Assembly: GCA_904066235.2 (NCBI GenBank)
Contig: CAJFCV020000006.1
Span: 4,030,001 to 4,094,000 of the forward strand
Length of the DNA stretch: 64,000 bases
Source: Bursaphelenchus xylophilus
Lineage: Eukaryota > Nematoda > Chromadorea > Rhabditida > Aphelenchoididae
Direction: 5' to 3'
Shown piece by piece: positions 1-13,584 of the stretch; the first letter of the stretch is position 1; each line of letters starts with the position of its first letter. The position numbers were made by a program, and so were the translations under genes. The notes under the pieces were generated by a model. That model had not been told where the DNA came from. It did no database searches and was given only the letters and a program-made list of their open reading frames with translations.

Positions 1-3000
1 TAATCCTATAATTCAAGGAGGACAAGTGAGCTAGTCTTGAAATTTTGAAAAGAATATCAGTGTACTTATTCAATAAAGCAAAGAGATGAAAGGGAAGTCA
101 TTGTTTGATATTTATTTTTAATATACCAATCTAGGTATATTAGGATCAAAATGTGTCTGGAAAAAGTTCGTCTCGTTCATCACCCAAAAATATATATTCA
201 ACTCCGCAGACAGAAAAAAAAACAACTATATTACATATATCTATAATAATATTACATATGTAATACATATAGTTACGCACTTGGGGCTCTAAAAATGAAA
301 CGCACTAAGTGCAAGCAAGTTTTTCTAATCTCTAATGCTCCTCACTTACGACTTGCTTTTTGATCAGTAACATTATTTGGACAATATATATTATATTGGC
401 GTTAAGAAAGAAGCCTTTCTCCGCAATTTGCACCGTCATCCGCTTTGTCTATGCATTTCGTTATAAGTGATGTGCCATGAAGCCGCAATAATACAGTAAG
501 AGATTTAGAAATGGCCTAATGTTTGCGTATATTTTTCTTATGCTATCATCAAGAGACTACCCGAAATGCGGAGAGTGAGCAAATAAAAAGCGGCAACAAG
601 TTTGCACCAAAAAAAAATGATTTTTTTTGTTTAGAAATGCTGCCCATTCAAAAAAAGGCTACATCAGAAAAAAAAACATCATAGTTTTTTAGCCGAAAGT
701 AAGCCAGTGACCTCGAATATGTCGTATAAAAAAAGGCTCTTAATTAATGTGGGCCAAGTTTTGCAAAGTCAATAGAACCTCAGCTTTCGGGGTTTCGAAC
801 GCTTTCCCTGAGATTCTGACCTCAAATTGAACCCAGGTTCAAATTCCCCCCATAAAATGTAAATTGGTTCCAAGCACTTGGCCTCATCTACAACATAATT
901 CCCCATTATGTATAACAAGAAGCCGCGCAGATGCAAAGGAAAGTCCAATTGACTTGATTTGCATCTCAAATCGTGTCATTACACTGAGTATTTTAATTTA
1001 CATTTCTGTTATGTATATCAGTCAGAGAGTACAAAGTCAAAGCGAATTCTGCTCTGTTTGTGTGTAATTTCGGCCGTATAAAATTGTAAAGATATTTGGA
1101 AGAGATATAGTAATAATGGCCATAGATGAACGTGTATGTGTAAAACACAAGATGAGTTATACTAGGAACTCGCGATGATGACACTTGAGAGTGTAGAATC
1201 TACAATTTTTCGGAGGAAATGAGATCAAAAGATGGTCCAACATATGAGGGATGATGCTATGATAAAAAAAACAGTAATCTAATTGTAGAAAATTGTAACG
1301 AGTTGTAAAATAACGTCAAAAAATTTGGGAAAAGCGAATGATGGCAGAAAGTAATAAACATGTCATTTGTAAAATTTTTGCGACTAGTGAGCTTATGATT
1401 TATAAAAATCCATCTTAAAATCGCCCTTATAGGCTGAAAACTCAGTCTTGCAAATCATTGTCCACACATTGAAAGCGTAGCCGAGCTATTCAACGGTCAT
1501 TTCAGACGAGATATTTGTGGAAAACGGGGTGCTCAATTGAAGAGAAAAAGAGACAATATTTTTCCTTAATAGTTTCTTTTTCAAGAACCTCGCAACGAAG
1601 TGTCAAATGTAAGACAAAATTGGTGGCATAAAAAACGGTATCTTACGCCAAGACCAAGCCAAGAACCTTGTGTACTTGAAATGTGTGATAATTTCATGTT
1701 TTGGCGATCGATCGTCTGACGTTCTCTCCTTATTTTCCTTGTCAGCAAAACACGCTGCATGTTCCTGCTGCGCCTGTATAGCGTTGGCTAAAATTTTCAA
1801 AGCTTTTTTGTGAGCTAAACAAACTTTTTATTCCACATTTCGTTTTACAATAAATACAGAACTTCCCCATCAAATGCCACGTCATTTCCAATTCTAAATA
1901 CTAAACTCAACAATCCGTATTTCACTTTCTTCAATTTCTACGTAAAAATCTACGCAATCTAAACCATTTTTTCTATTTCGAGCCTCTCTAATGCCAACAG
2001 TCAGCTTTTTTAGCGGTTCGTAATACAACTTATAATTAGAGCGCTCTAAAATTCTGTCATTACTCAATAATTCGCCTGTCTATCGAGCAGCAGGGTGGGC
2101 TGACCAAAGAACATCAAACATGTCATCTATATATGTATAAGATACTACATGATATTGTATTTACGTGACATTTAGGGCTTATTTATGCCACCGATGACAT
2201 GTTGATACCAAAAATGACTTGAATTGGCGCAGGAAACGTCATCAAATTCTTTTTCCTTTTGTCTGAAGAGCTCGTGGGGTTCAAAAACAACGTTTGATAT
2301 TGTCCATGACGGAAAACAAGTCAAGAGTTGGAAACAATAGGTTATTTTAGGTTATTTTACGGATTATTACGACTTCAGAGTTTGACATTTAGCTAGTTAT
2401 AGTAGTTCAGAGCCCAGATGCAAAATTTTAGAGAAACCTGAGCTTCTTCTTGATGGTAAATGCTATGAAATTAATATTCAAACAATGGAAGAATGTCAAG
2501 ATGAAATAGGAACGCTCCAAATGAAAGGGCAAGTGGACGAAATTAAACCATTCAACTTTGTTGCACTTGGAAGAGGATTTTTTTGGGAGATCACAAGTTT
2601 GGAAAGATGTAGCGAAAAAAATGTAATTTTATTTATTTTCGGAATGCATTGCGGGAAATGAAGACATAAACATGGTGAATATCCAAAATTGAAACAGAAA
2701 TAATTACACAAAAGAATTGTTTTTTGCCCGGAAACTAACAAATTCTTAGTACAGTAAAAAAGGCCACAGAGAGGACAAAGCGAGCCCGAATTTGATATCA
2801 AAATGACGAAAAAATACTTTTTATTGTTAGTTTGAAAAACCTCTTACATATCTTATCGACACTCATCAACCTTACCGGTTTTGAACAGAAAAGCAAGAAA
2901 AGTTGTAAAGAAGCATCCCAACCCTCCAAAATTTTCAAAATCATCTTTTTTTCTCTCGGTGATACTTTTTGACACCAAATTAGAGCGCACTGATGTGTTT

Positions 3001-3006
3001 TTCATA
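1..3006. other. AT-rich intergenic sequence, no gene recognised
   Basis: I see no convincing gene here. Open frames are short, of low complexity, and lack matching splice signals or recognisable domains. Long A/T runs are common. It is probably intergenic or intronic sequence of a gene outside the window. Confidence 0.5.
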
Positions 3007-3186
3007 CAGTGGCGGACCTGATCCAGTGGCAAAAAACGTATCATTTTGCATCCGGGAAGCATCAAAAATGTGGCAAAATGCTTTCCCCTCCAAGTGAAAA
3101 AAAACTCCGTTTTCAAAAGCACACCCGCTCTTTCTGTGACGAAAAGGGCGCGCCCTTCAAAACGAAGTTTTTCAGGTCCGTCACTG
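3007..3186. mobile_element. MITE, CAGTG-ended foldback family, copy 1
   Basis: A 180-bp element whose left end begins CAGTGGCGGACCTGATCCAG and whose right end is an imperfect inverted copy. It is flanked on both sides by the dinucleotide TA (3005-3006 and 3187-3188). TA duplication and CAGTG ends are typical of Tc1/mariner-derived MITEs. Four further copies lie in this window (19250, 37333, 60833, 62071). This copy is the shortest, and its right arm is eroded. Confidence 0.8.
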
Positions 3187-3327
3187 TAGCATTTCTCAAT
3201 CTTTGAGTACTGGCAAGGTACTGTCCGATGTCTTCACTATAGAGATCTGTCAAGCAAGCGAAGTGCCCGAGTGTGATTTGCGAAGCTTTATATGAAAAAA
3301 AACAGCCGCAACAGTTCTTGAACGCTT

Positions 3328-3606
3328 ATGGGATGCCTCAATGGTTGGGATATCCCTCGTAATTTCAAATTCATCGAAGAAATTGAGGCATTTTGGCTAC
3401 AGAAAGCTTGGACTTCATATCCAAAAAATTTCGAAAGAGCGAACCAAATGGTAACAAAACTGCAGACAATTCCATTAATCCGGGTTGAAACCAGGAAGAA
3501 ACTAAAAATTAAGGGCCCAGAGACCTCCATCTCAACAACGTCAACATGTCACGATGACAAGGACATCCAAGTAAACGGCTTCTCAGTTTGTTCGTTTGTA
3601 GAATAA
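3328..3606 (+). CDS. Possible small open reading frame, unrecognised
   Basis: A 92-codon frame starting MGCLNGWDIPRNFKF and ending in TAG immediately before an AATAAA-like sequence. Residue composition is less biased than in neighbouring chance frames, but I recognise no domain, signal peptide or repeat. An in-frame stop lies just upstream of the start. It could be a chance frame or a remnant exon. Confidence 0.15.
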   Translation: MGCLNGWDIPRNFKFIEEIEAFWLQKAWTSYPKNFERANQMVTKLQTIPLIRVETRKKLKIKGPETSISTTSTCHDDKDIQVNGFSVCSFVE

Positions 3607-4358
3607 AAGGTCAGAAGGCCAAAAATTCCATCAATACGAACATCTACTATAATATAAAAAAATTTTGAAAAAAATGGAAAAACAAACTTTTTTTTAATAC
3701 AAAAGGAAATAATTTTGTTAATAAGATAATAAAAACATTTAAATTCTCAAAGATTCAGACACCTTTTTTATATTACACTTGCCAATAAGTCTACCGTAAC
3801 TCCCTCCTGACCCTCTTAATCATAAATAATCTACTGCCTGCTAATATCATATGGGTTCTCCAAAATTCCCTTTGAACGTCATAATCGCATAATTTCGCAT
3901 TCCCCGTTCTGGAAACTGGCCAATGTTATGCTTATACCCGCACAATGGCCCTAATATGGTCATTATAATTCGGGGGCAAACAAAACAAAACTAATGAGTA
4001 GACTTTCTCGTGGATTAGACGGAAAAATAGGGTTCGCCGACTGGGCTTACTTTTAACCCCTGGATTAACATTATTTTAGGTGAAAATGACATCAAAACGG
4101 CCGAAAAGGATGTAAAACATGGTAATTAAGTCAAATTTCGCACCTTCTAAACTAGCCCAGTATAAATTCTGCAAGTTTCAACTCGCGCTAAGTAGGCAAA
4201 TCCATGATATTCAACAATCTTTGCCACCGAGAGAGTACCACTCTAAATATTTCAAGCTCAAAAACATTTACTTTCGCAACAAAAATTTACCATAAGTTAG
4301 TAACAAACATCGAATGTGAGATTTACTGAGATTACATCTGGTTTATCAATACATGAGA
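3607..4358. other. Non-coding sequence downstream of topoisomerase II
   Basis: AT-rich; no gene recognised. It contains the 3' untranslated region of the minus-strand topoisomerase gene. The stretch near 4180-4260 resembles a degenerate dispersed repeat also seen near 50100, 61300 and 62720 (sequence around the phrase CCGAGAGAG). Confidence 0.4.
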
Positions 4359-7300
4359 TTATTCAAAGTCATCATCGGAGTCGACGATTCTGCGTTGTTT
4401 CTTGACTGGGAGAACTTCCTCGTCCGAATCCTCATCCAAAACAATGGGTTTCTTGGCGGCAGCCGCTCTTCTTGGGGCCGTTTCTCTCTTCGGTGGTGGG
4501 GTTCCAACGTCCATAGCTTCTTCCTCGTCGGAGAGCACAACTTCATCATCATCATCCGATGATGCCGCCTTTCTCTTCTTCGGAGTGGACTTGGCCCTCT
4601 TTGCAGCTGGTTTCTTGGCCTTCTTGGACTTATCTTCATTCTCCTTGTCCACTTCTTCAATGTCCGAATCGTCCTCCTCTTTGACCTTCTTGGTGACAAA
4701 ACTGTCCATGGAAGTGTTGTTGGCCAGATCCTTGGCCTTCTTGGTGGCTCTTGGGGCCTTGGGTTCTTTGGGTTCCTTCGGTTTCTTGGCCTTGGTTTCG
4801 TATTTTCCTTTCACCACATCCAAGTTGACCTCCACCTTGATGGCATCCGGATTCGGTTTGACATCAGCCATGCCTGCAGCCAGCTTTTTGCCCGCTCTTT
4901 TTCCCGCATCCGACTTGTCCTTTCCAAGTTTGGCGACGGCTTTCTTGAGACAATCGTCCAAGTCGGCTTTTTCCTTCTTCTCCTAAAAACAAAGTCATCA
5001 TCAAACAGCTTCAAAAAAATAAATAAAAAAATAAAACTAATAAAACTTTTTTTTGTTCTCATAAATAATCTAAAATCTCCCTTACCTGTTTCTCCAGAGC
5101 TTCTTCAAAGACTTTAAGGTCTTCTTCCCAAAGGACATCCCATGATTTTGATTGAAGGACCTTCAATTCATCCTTCTTTGCTTCGCTCTCGGCTAACAAT
5201 TTGTCCTTGTCTTCCATGGACAACTTCCAAATGGCCATACCGACCAAATAATCATAATCCGAGACCTTTCTGGAGAGCTGATCCTAAAAACAAATCTATT
5301 AGGGTGAACCAAAAAAATCCGATTTTTATATATCTTTTTGTCCAATTATTATTTTACGAAATAAAGATTTTTATGTTATCTTAAAATTATCCTATTTAAA
5401 GACCAAAAAAAAATACAAAATTCTCAAAATTAAAAAAAATCCCTATGATATCTACTACAATATAAAAAATTCCTCCCAAATCCCCACCTACATTTTCATT
5501 CTCCTCATTTTCTTCCTCATCCTCCATATCGACCTCTCCGCACATTTCGAGCTCCTTTCTCCTCTGCACGTCCTTCCATTGCTTCACTGGATCCGGCTTG
5601 AAGTCGTGCTTGATAAGCTGTTCAATGATGGCTTGCTTCTTCTTGTTCTCGATGTGGATCTCGTTCTTAATCTTCATCAAGATGAACCTGGCCTGTTCCG
5701 AGAGTCTATCGCTCTGGGCTTGGAGCATTCCTTCCAAGAACGCCTTTCTCTCGATATACTTTACTTTTCTTGTGTCAAAGAATTCCATGCAGATCTGTTC
5801 GGGGCTCGAAAAGGTCCTGAGGACACCAGCTGCGTCGAAGAGGACCATGGATGTGGTGTTGATGACGGTTGTCAATTTGAAGACATTATGGAGTCCCTGC
5901 CTTTCGGCTTCCCTCAGTTTTCCCGGAGCGAACTTCACGAGGAACTTGACCGTCTCTTCCGTATGATATTCCTTGAAATCATTGATCAACGCCGGTTTAT
6001 CCGGGGTTCCATCCATCATGGGTTCCAGCACATTCTCCTTGTAATTTTGCGTCCAAGTCTTGACTGGGAGTTCCGTGATCTCCACCGTATCATCATTGAC
6101 AATCGCAATCTCCCCAGAACAGGCGAACCTTTGGCTGTCAATCTGGCTGATGGTTCCATTGAACTTCTTGTACCATGGCTGCATCTTCACCAACTCTTCT
6201 CCTTGGATGAGCCTTCGGATATTCTTCACAATGTCCCTCGGGTTGTAATTGGGAATCTTCGTGGACCAACCAGTCCCAATGCCTTCGGCTCCGTTCACCA
6301 GAACCATCGGGATGATCGGGCAGTACCATTCGGGCTCAATCTTCTGGTTCTCCTCGAACAAGAATCGTAAGACATGCTCGTCCGCCGGCGGGAAGAGGGT
6401 CTTTGCTACCGGCGACAGTTGAGTGAAGATATAACGAGGCGAAGCCGAGTCTTTTCCACCAAGAAGCCTTGTACCGAATTGACCATTGGGCATCAGCAAG
6501 TTGATGTTGTTGCTGCCCACGTAGTCTTGGGCCAAATTGATAATGGTCATCATGAGAGATTGCTGAAAAAATCAAAAAATTATATTATTCTTGACATCAT
6601 TATATTACTCATTAAAAAATAGCCAAAGAATCCATCTAAACACTTAAATTTAAATCGTAATCGACTTACTTCACCATGATGATAAGCGGACATCTCTCCG
6701 ACCGCACCAGCCAGCTGAGCGACCTTCACTTCTTTCTTGTCAGCACGTTTGAAACAGGTGAACATGACCTAAAACATCAAATACATTCTCCATAAACCAA
6801 TCGACCCACCTTTCTCTGCCCGGGCTTGAACCCATCCACCAACGAAGGGATGGAACGTTCATTGTCCATGTTGGAGAACAAGATCAGCTCCTTGTTGACG
6901 AAATCCGCGTACGACACATCTCGGGTGTCCTTGTCGTACAGGTAATCTTCAATTTCGCCGGCTTCTCTTCGCTCTCTTCGAGTCTGCATCCATCCAGTCA
7001 GCCATCCCTTTCGGTCTTCAATCTTCTTCTTGGAGAACGCCATTTCCACCGCACTATCGTCATTCGGGCCTTCGTATCTGAACTTGATTCGGTGGCGGGC
7101 CATGTCCGAAAAGTATTCCTTCGCCTCCTTCGCTGAGGAGGTACCCAATCCTAAAAACGTCCAAATTAATCAAACATTCTTTCAAAATCCCCCAAAAAAA
7201 CATTATTCATGACAAGTCTAATTATAAAACAAAAGCCTTCCCAAAATCCCTTACCCTTGTAATATTTGATCTTGTAAGACTTCCAATTATCATTGTTCAG

Positions 7301-9782
7301 CCTCCATTCCATATATTCAGGGAGGGAATAAAAGGATCGTTCTTCTTTTCCTTTGGTCGCCTTGACAATTGGGGTGATAAATTCCTCCAAGAAGTTGGCT
7401 TTGATGAGATTCGGCCAGTTGGCGTGGATGAAGTTGATCAAAAGACCTTTGATGTGAGAACCATCTTGATCCTGAAAGTGTAAAAAATAATTTACAATCA
7501 TCTCAGAAGTTTCATACACAAAAAAAAAAAAAATTTTAGTCATCATGTATAATATAATGACCAAAAAATCTTCACTTTTCAAATATGCCAGTTCTGAAAT
7601 TGCTTCCAAATTTCCCCAAATCCTACCTGATCAGTCATGATCATGATCTTTCCATAGCGAAGGGTTTTCCTTTCCTCGTCCGTCGCGTACTTCAACTTGT
7701 ACTGCAACCCGACAATCTTCAACATGGCGTTGATCTCGGCATTCTCCATGATCTGTTTGTGACTCCCGTCTCTCACATTGAGCATTTTACCTCTCAACGG
7801 GAAGACCCCATAACGATCTCTTCCGATCACACCCAATCCGGCCACAGCCAAAGATTTGGCCGAATCTCCTTCGGTCAGGATCAATGTGCAAAGATGGGAG
7901 TTCTTGGTTCCCGCGTCGTTGGCATCTTCCAGTTTGGGGATTCCCTTCAGTTTAGAGGTCTTCTTGGTGGAGCACTTCTTGTCCTGCTGTTCCTGTTGCT
8001 TGAACTTCACCCAGCTCATCACTGCCTCCACAACCCCACACTTTAGCGCATCTTTGACGAACTTTTCGGTCGGCTCGCACTTGGAGCCAAAATTCTTTGC
8101 CTAAAACATAAAATAATATAAAAATTAACCACAAATCATCAACCACTTTAAACAACATCCAAAAAATCAATTAAAAATCATTTTACCTGCAAAGTCATCG
8201 TTTCTTTGGTCTGAGAATCGAAGGTTGGATTCTCAATCAAGCAATTGACAAAGACCCAAAGATGATTCTTCACTTGAAACGGCTTCACATTGATTCCACT
8301 TTTCCCGCTCTTCTTCTTGATGGTGTCAATCAATTTGCTGATGATTTGATCAGCCACATAATCCACGTGCCGGCCGCCTTTGGTGGTGGCAATGGAATTC
8401 ACAAACGACACTTGTTGGAAACCCCGTTCTGATACGGTCATGGCAATGTCCCAGCGGGTTCCATTCGCTTCGTAGGCCACTTTGACTGGCTCTCCGTCGT
8501 ATTCGACGCCTCTGGTGTACTGCTCAACGTATTGTTTGAATCCTTGGCACTAAAATTTCAAAAATTTATATTGTACTAGACCCCTATAAATCAATATATT
8601 CAAACTAATCTTTCAGGCAACACAACTAAATTCGTACCGGGATAAGCTTCCCATTCAGGTACACTTTGACCCCCTTTGTTGTTCCGGCAATATCATACGC
8701 ACGCCTGGACATCAATCCAACGATGTCATCATCGAGTTCAGTCATTTTAAACTTGGCCAAGTCTGGCGAGAAGGTCACTTTCGTGTAATCCTCGCCATTG
8801 AAACTTTCGATTTCTGGCTCCTTTTCCTTGGTCATATTGTTGACCCACGTCTGCTTGAACTTCTTCTTATGTTCTCTACTAGCTGTCTCCAAGGTAAATT
8901 TCGTTGAGAAGATGTTGCAAAGCTTCGCACCATAACCGTTCCGGCCACCGGTCACTTTTTTCTCATCATCGTTGTAGTTGGACGAAGTGAGAAGAGTTCC
9001 AAAGATCATCTCGGGAACATACAACTTTTCTACCTTGTGCATCACGACCGGGATACCACGTCCATTATTGGTGACGGAAATCTCGTTCTTTTCTCTGAAA
9101 AAATCAAATTAATCATCATTCCCACTCCACATTACCCCTCAATCTAAAGAACAAAAAAAAATAAAGAAATAAAGCATACTTGTTGATACTGATTTTGATC
9201 ATATTCATTTTCGGATCCCTTTGTTTATTGTCCGCAGCGTTGACAACAATTTCATCGAAGATCTTGTAGAGACCTGGGACATAACTGATTTCGCGGTTCA
9301 CAATCTTATCAGCCTCGCCATCGTAAATCCACATGGGCTGAAACGAGAAAAACCCGTCAGAAACATTGGTTTAGATGAAATGCAAAATCACTATTGTAAG
9401 ACAATGTGACATCCTCTCACGAAAATTTTCAAGTACTAAGAAGCTCATGGAACCTAAAGACAAAAGAAAAAAATAAAAAACCCACAGTTCGATCACAGAA
9501 TTCAACAGATCCAATGTAGGTGTCAGGTCTCAGCATGATGTGCTCCAGCTGAGACTTCTTCTGGTACATCTCCTCGATCGACATCCCCTTCCCCTTGTTC
9601 TCGGCCTTGTCGATGTCAGTGAACACATTCTGAAGCTCCTCTTCGGTCACAGTGTTGTTCGCACCACCTGAATTCCCAGCAGGCTTCTTCTTCGGAGCTG
9701 CCTTCGCCGAGGCGGTGGTTTTCTTCGCCGCCGCCTTCGAAGAGGTCGGCATAGCATCAAAGTCGGAGTCAGAATCGGACAT
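4359..9782 (-). CDS. top-2: DNA topoisomerase II (type IIA), 1432 aa
   Basis: ATP-dependent nuclear enzyme that passes one DNA duplex through another, needed for decatenation and chromosome condensation. Eleven exons: 9486-9782, 9180-9337, 8638-9094, 8187-8549, 7627-8100, 7255-7471, 6810-7150, 6670-6768, 5492-6562, 5086-5283, 4359-4982; total 4299 nt, in phase. Seen: GHKL ATPase motifs NAADN (~132) and GRNGYGAKLCN (~203); TOPRIM EGDSA (~502) and DQDQDG (~582-587); catalytic tyrosine in SASPRYIFT (Tyr ~846). The charged Lys/Ser/Asp-rich C-terminal tail (last ~200 residues, ending DSDDDFE) is typical of the divergent nuclear-targeting domain. The start MSDSDSDFD lies one base after a TTTCAG acceptor, suggesting trans-splicing or a 5'UTR intron. 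Length and domain order match metazoan enzymes. Intact as read. Confidence 0.97.
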
Positions 9783-10248
9783 CCTGAAAGCATAAAGTAA
9801 ACTAAAAAATTTTGTAAAATCGCGCAAACAAGACACAAAAAAAGGTTTTGTCCAAAATCAAACATTGGAAGTACATAAATTATTATGAGAAAGATGCGAA
9901 AAAACAATCGAACATCACCTAAACCAGAATAAATCCGAATAAGAGACAAGCAGAAGCTGTCCACTACACGGATAGCAAAAATCCGTCCTTACCCACTGGC
10001 AAAACAGACAAAATGGTCAAAATTCGGTTTCGAAAACCAATTTCCCGCCTCTTCGCCCGCCTTTTTGAGTCCCACAACGAAGACAAGGATCGCGGAAATT
10101 TTTTGTTTGAACGAATTTTTCGACGAAATTTTGTCTTTCTTCCGAAAAAACAGGAAAGGGACAATTTCCCGGTCATTTTTTTACATTTTCATACTCGTTT
10201 CGGTTGTCTATGTTACACTAGGCACGTTGACAAGTGTAATTTCAGAGG
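9783..10248. promoter_or_regulatory. Divergent promoter region between top-2 and the TTF2-like gene
   Basis: The 466 bp between the two divergent start codons. Each gene has an acceptor-like TTTCAG close to its ATG: 9784-9789 on the minus strand for top-2 and 10240-10245 on the plus strand for the SNF2 gene. Transcription start sites therefore lie inside this interval, and the two promoters must be closely packed or shared. No specific factor site is recognised. Confidence 0.5.
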
Positions 10249-13200
10249 ATGGATTCATCAGGTGCGGAACAGTCTGTGGAAGAACGATCACTTTCTCCAT
10301 TGAATGATAGCTCTTTTCTGGAAATTATCGAACCATCGGAAGTCAAACGTCAATCCAAACACGGCTGGAATTCGAGTGCCAGTTCGAATGAGGCTTCCAA
10401 TTCGAGCGATGAAGTAGAGGTTGTTTCCATTTCCAGTCCAATGCCAGAGCCTCCGCGGAAATTGGCGAGACCCGGTCATGCTTTGTCCAGAACGGCTTTG
10501 AGTTTTGATCGACCAGGCCCGAGTTCTTTCCGACCGAGTGTGCCCAAACCAACGTCTTCCATCTCCAAAACAACTTCTCTCGTCTCCAGACCAACTTCCA
10601 ATGTCTCGAAGCCAGCTTCTTCTATCTCCAAACCAACTTCTTCTATCTCCAAACCCCTAGGACCAACGATTATTCCGGCCCCAAGTATCGAACCCGAAGA
10701 GTATCAGAAGCTTATCTCCAATGATCACGTCAAGAGAAATTTCGCCGGCAAAATGACCATGGGTCGATTTGAGGACATCAGAGATCAGACCAACAATTTG
10801 ATCAAAAGCATGCACGAGTAAGTTTCTTCGATTTTTTGCGCATTTCTTATTTTAGAGCTCTCTCCACCGCTCCAGATGAAAAAGTCTTCGCTCCGAATCC
10901 CCAAGGTTTGAAGATCGAGCTGATGCAGCATCAAAAGCAAGGTCTGGCCTGGCTTTTATGGCGAGAGGGTCAAAAGCCCGGCAGTGGGATCCTCGCCGAC
11001 GACATGGGGCTTGGAAAAACCCTGTCTATGATTGCCTTGATCCTGGAACAGAAGAATAGACGATTGGCTGATCCAGATTATCAAAGGAACATTAGCCAAA
11101 GAAGAGATGTTTGTCGTCAAAAGAACCTTGTTTTTTCCACATCCACGTTGGTCGTCGCGCCTGCTTCGTTGATCCATCAATGGCAAAAAGAAGTTGAGGA
11201 TCGACTCGCGATGGGGAAATTGAATGTCCATGTGTATCATGGGAACAAAAGAAAAAGCTCTGCCGCATTGTAAGTTGGCGTTTTAAATTTTGTATTCCCC
11301 TGTTATGACATGCAATCGCCTTGAATTTGATTACAATTTAGATTTTTTAATGTTACAGGTTAGCTGGCTACGATATTGTCATCACCACATATGGCACTCT
11401 GACCTCCGATGTCGCCCTTGACAACAATTCGAACTCGGTGTTGGCCAAGATTGCCTGGGATCGGATTATTTTGGATGAGGCTCACAAAATCAAAAACAGA
11501 AAGTCTATGGTTTCAAGGATCGCGTGCCAATTGAGCGCCATTCATCGATGGTGTTTGACTGGTACTCCCATCCAAAATGAACTCTGGGATCTGTTCTCTT
11601 TGATTCGATTCATGAAGATCCATCCATTCCATGAAGAAGGTCACTGGAAATTGTACATTATGAGTGGAAACAGTAAGAAATTCAAAATTTTGTGCTCTTT
11701 TATTTAGACTCTATAAGCAATTTTTATGTTGTTATAGAAAACAACGAACGTCTCAACACATTGATCAAAGGTCTCTTGCTAAGACGCACTAAGGATCAGA
11801 CGATGGCTTTCAACAATAAACCCATCTTAACTTTGCCCAAGAGAACCTTTGAAGTCATCGAATTGGAGATGAAGGGAGCTGAGGGAAGATGCTATCAGCT
11901 CATGTTTGAAGCATCTCGTCAGAAGGTCAAAGAGATGATCCAAAACAATAACGAGAACGAATTCAGAAGAAGGAAGAAGGATAAAACGAAGATTGTCAAT
12001 CCATTCATTGGTAGGTCTTGGATAATACACTGTTTTGAAACGATAGACACGACTGCTATTTTTTTGCTAAAATCTTGAGGATATTGGCCAAAATATTGTC
12101 TGAAATTATATTAATATATGACTGTATTACAAAAGTCTGGACTTTATCGGACCTAAAATTCAAAGAAAAAATAGCAGCTTTGTCTATCATTTTGAAACAT
12201 CCGAAACTTGGAAAAATTGTTGCGTGAAGTGCAGTTACGGTGCAATAAGAAAAATTTATTTTTTGGTGTAGGTTTTCAGACCTTCTCTTTCAATCTGTAA
12301 AGGTTTCGTATTCGTCAACTAAACCCGCACACCGCACTGTAGATTTTATAGGCATGTCTGTCATTCCGAAACAGTGTATAGAAAATTGGAGGGATTGAAA
12401 AAGACGTAATGGTGTTGTTTTAGGAGGAAATCGTCAAGTAGATGCAGATGATCATTTCCAAGTCATGAGTTGTTTGTTGGCTTTGCTATTGAGACTGCGA
12501 CAAGCTTGTGTTCATCTTTCTCTAACTAAGGGTGTAAGTTAATTTTGTAGTTTTGAAGAAGGGATTTGGCAGTAAATAGAATGGTTTTGTTGTTTCAGGC
12601 AGTTGATATTGAATGCTTCAAAGACGAAGACATTGCCGTTCCAGACGCCGAAGATCTTGAAGAATTGGAGCGAACTTTTTCCGCCATCACCCTCGAACAA
12701 GACGAGGAACTCGGCGAGGATGTGGTGGATGTGGAAAAACTCTTCATCCCAGACTTTATGAGCACCAAAGTGAGGGCGGTCCTTGACCATCTCAAAGGAG
12801 TCATCGATAGGAAAGACAAGGTTGTAATTGTCAGCCAATGGACCGGAGTTTTGGACATAATCAAGCAACACTTGGATAGAAATGATCTGGATTATATGTC
12901 AATCACCGGACAGATGAAGCCACTGGATCGTCAGCAAGTGATGAACGACTTCAATTCCAGCTCTGTCCGACCTCAGATCTTGTTATTGTCGTTGACGGCC
13001 GGAGGAGTTGGCCTAAACTTGACAGGAGGAAATCATTTGTTCATGATCGATCTGCATTGGAACCCAGCCATGGAACAGCAGGCATTTGATCGAATTTACA
13101 GAATGGGACAGAAGAAGGAGGTGTTTGTGAAAAAGTTTATTTGTAAAGGAACCATCGAGCAAAGAGTATTGGAGTTACAGGAAAAGAAGTTAAATTTGGC

Positions 13201-13584
13201 CAAGTCGGTGCTGGATGGGTATGTTTTAAGAAGTTTTTGGAATTGTAAATGGCTTGTTCATGTATGAAAATTATTATTTTGAGAATTTAGTTATGGAATT
13301 TCTGCAATTTCTGCATAACACGGTTTTTAAAAATTTATTTTTGGCATTTCAGCGTCGCCCAAAAGAACCTCACCAAACTTACGATGAACGATCTCAAATA
13401 CTTGTTCGATCTGGACAATAAAGGCCGCGCTATCAACACAGCGCCAGCTGTCCCCGCACCAAACAAAGAAAATCGCCCAGGACCGTCGGGATCGTCCGTG
13501 AATGGCCTCAGACCTACGATTCCGGCTTCAAAGCCAATCCCCACACTGAAAAGACCTATCCTCTCAACAATCAACATTGACTAG
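10249..13584 (+). CDS. TTF2: SNF2-family ATPase, TTF2/lodestar type, 843 aa
   Basis: DNA-dependent ATPase of the SNF2 superfamily; TTF2/lodestar proteins release RNA polymerase II transcripts, notably at mitosis. Seven exons: 10249-10817, 10856-11269, 11359-11672, 11738-12010, 12424-12533, 12599-13218, 13353-13584; 2532 nt, in phase. Seen: Walker A DDMGLGKT (~238-245), LDEAHKIKN (DEAH ~367), LTGTPIQNELWDL, then the second RecA lobe with SQWTGVLDIIKQHL, TAGGVGLNLTGG and DRIYRMGQKKEVFVKKF. LRQACVHLSL and LQEKKLNLAKSVLDG fit TTF2 rather than other SNF2 groups. The first ~190 residues are low complexity, including a run of KPTSSIS-like 8-residue repeats. The start follows TTTCAGAGG. The N-terminal zinc finger of vertebrate TTF2 is not seen. 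A closely related SNF2 subfamily is the only realistic alternative. Confidence 0.93.

Noticed and set aside
2496..3122. Minus-strand frames of about 100 codons
   Set aside because: Low-complexity Phe/Leu/Cys-rich translations of AT-rich DNA; one runs across a MITE end. No splice or start support.
4402..4986. 194-codon plus-strand frame opposite the topoisomerase tail
   Set aside because: It is the reverse complement of the Lys/Asp/Ser-rich last exon of topoisomerase II and reads as low-complexity Ser/Phe/Leu.
5579..6370. 263-codon plus-strand frame opposite topoisomerase exon 9
   Set aside because: Antisense shadow of a well-supported exon containing the catalytic tyrosine region.
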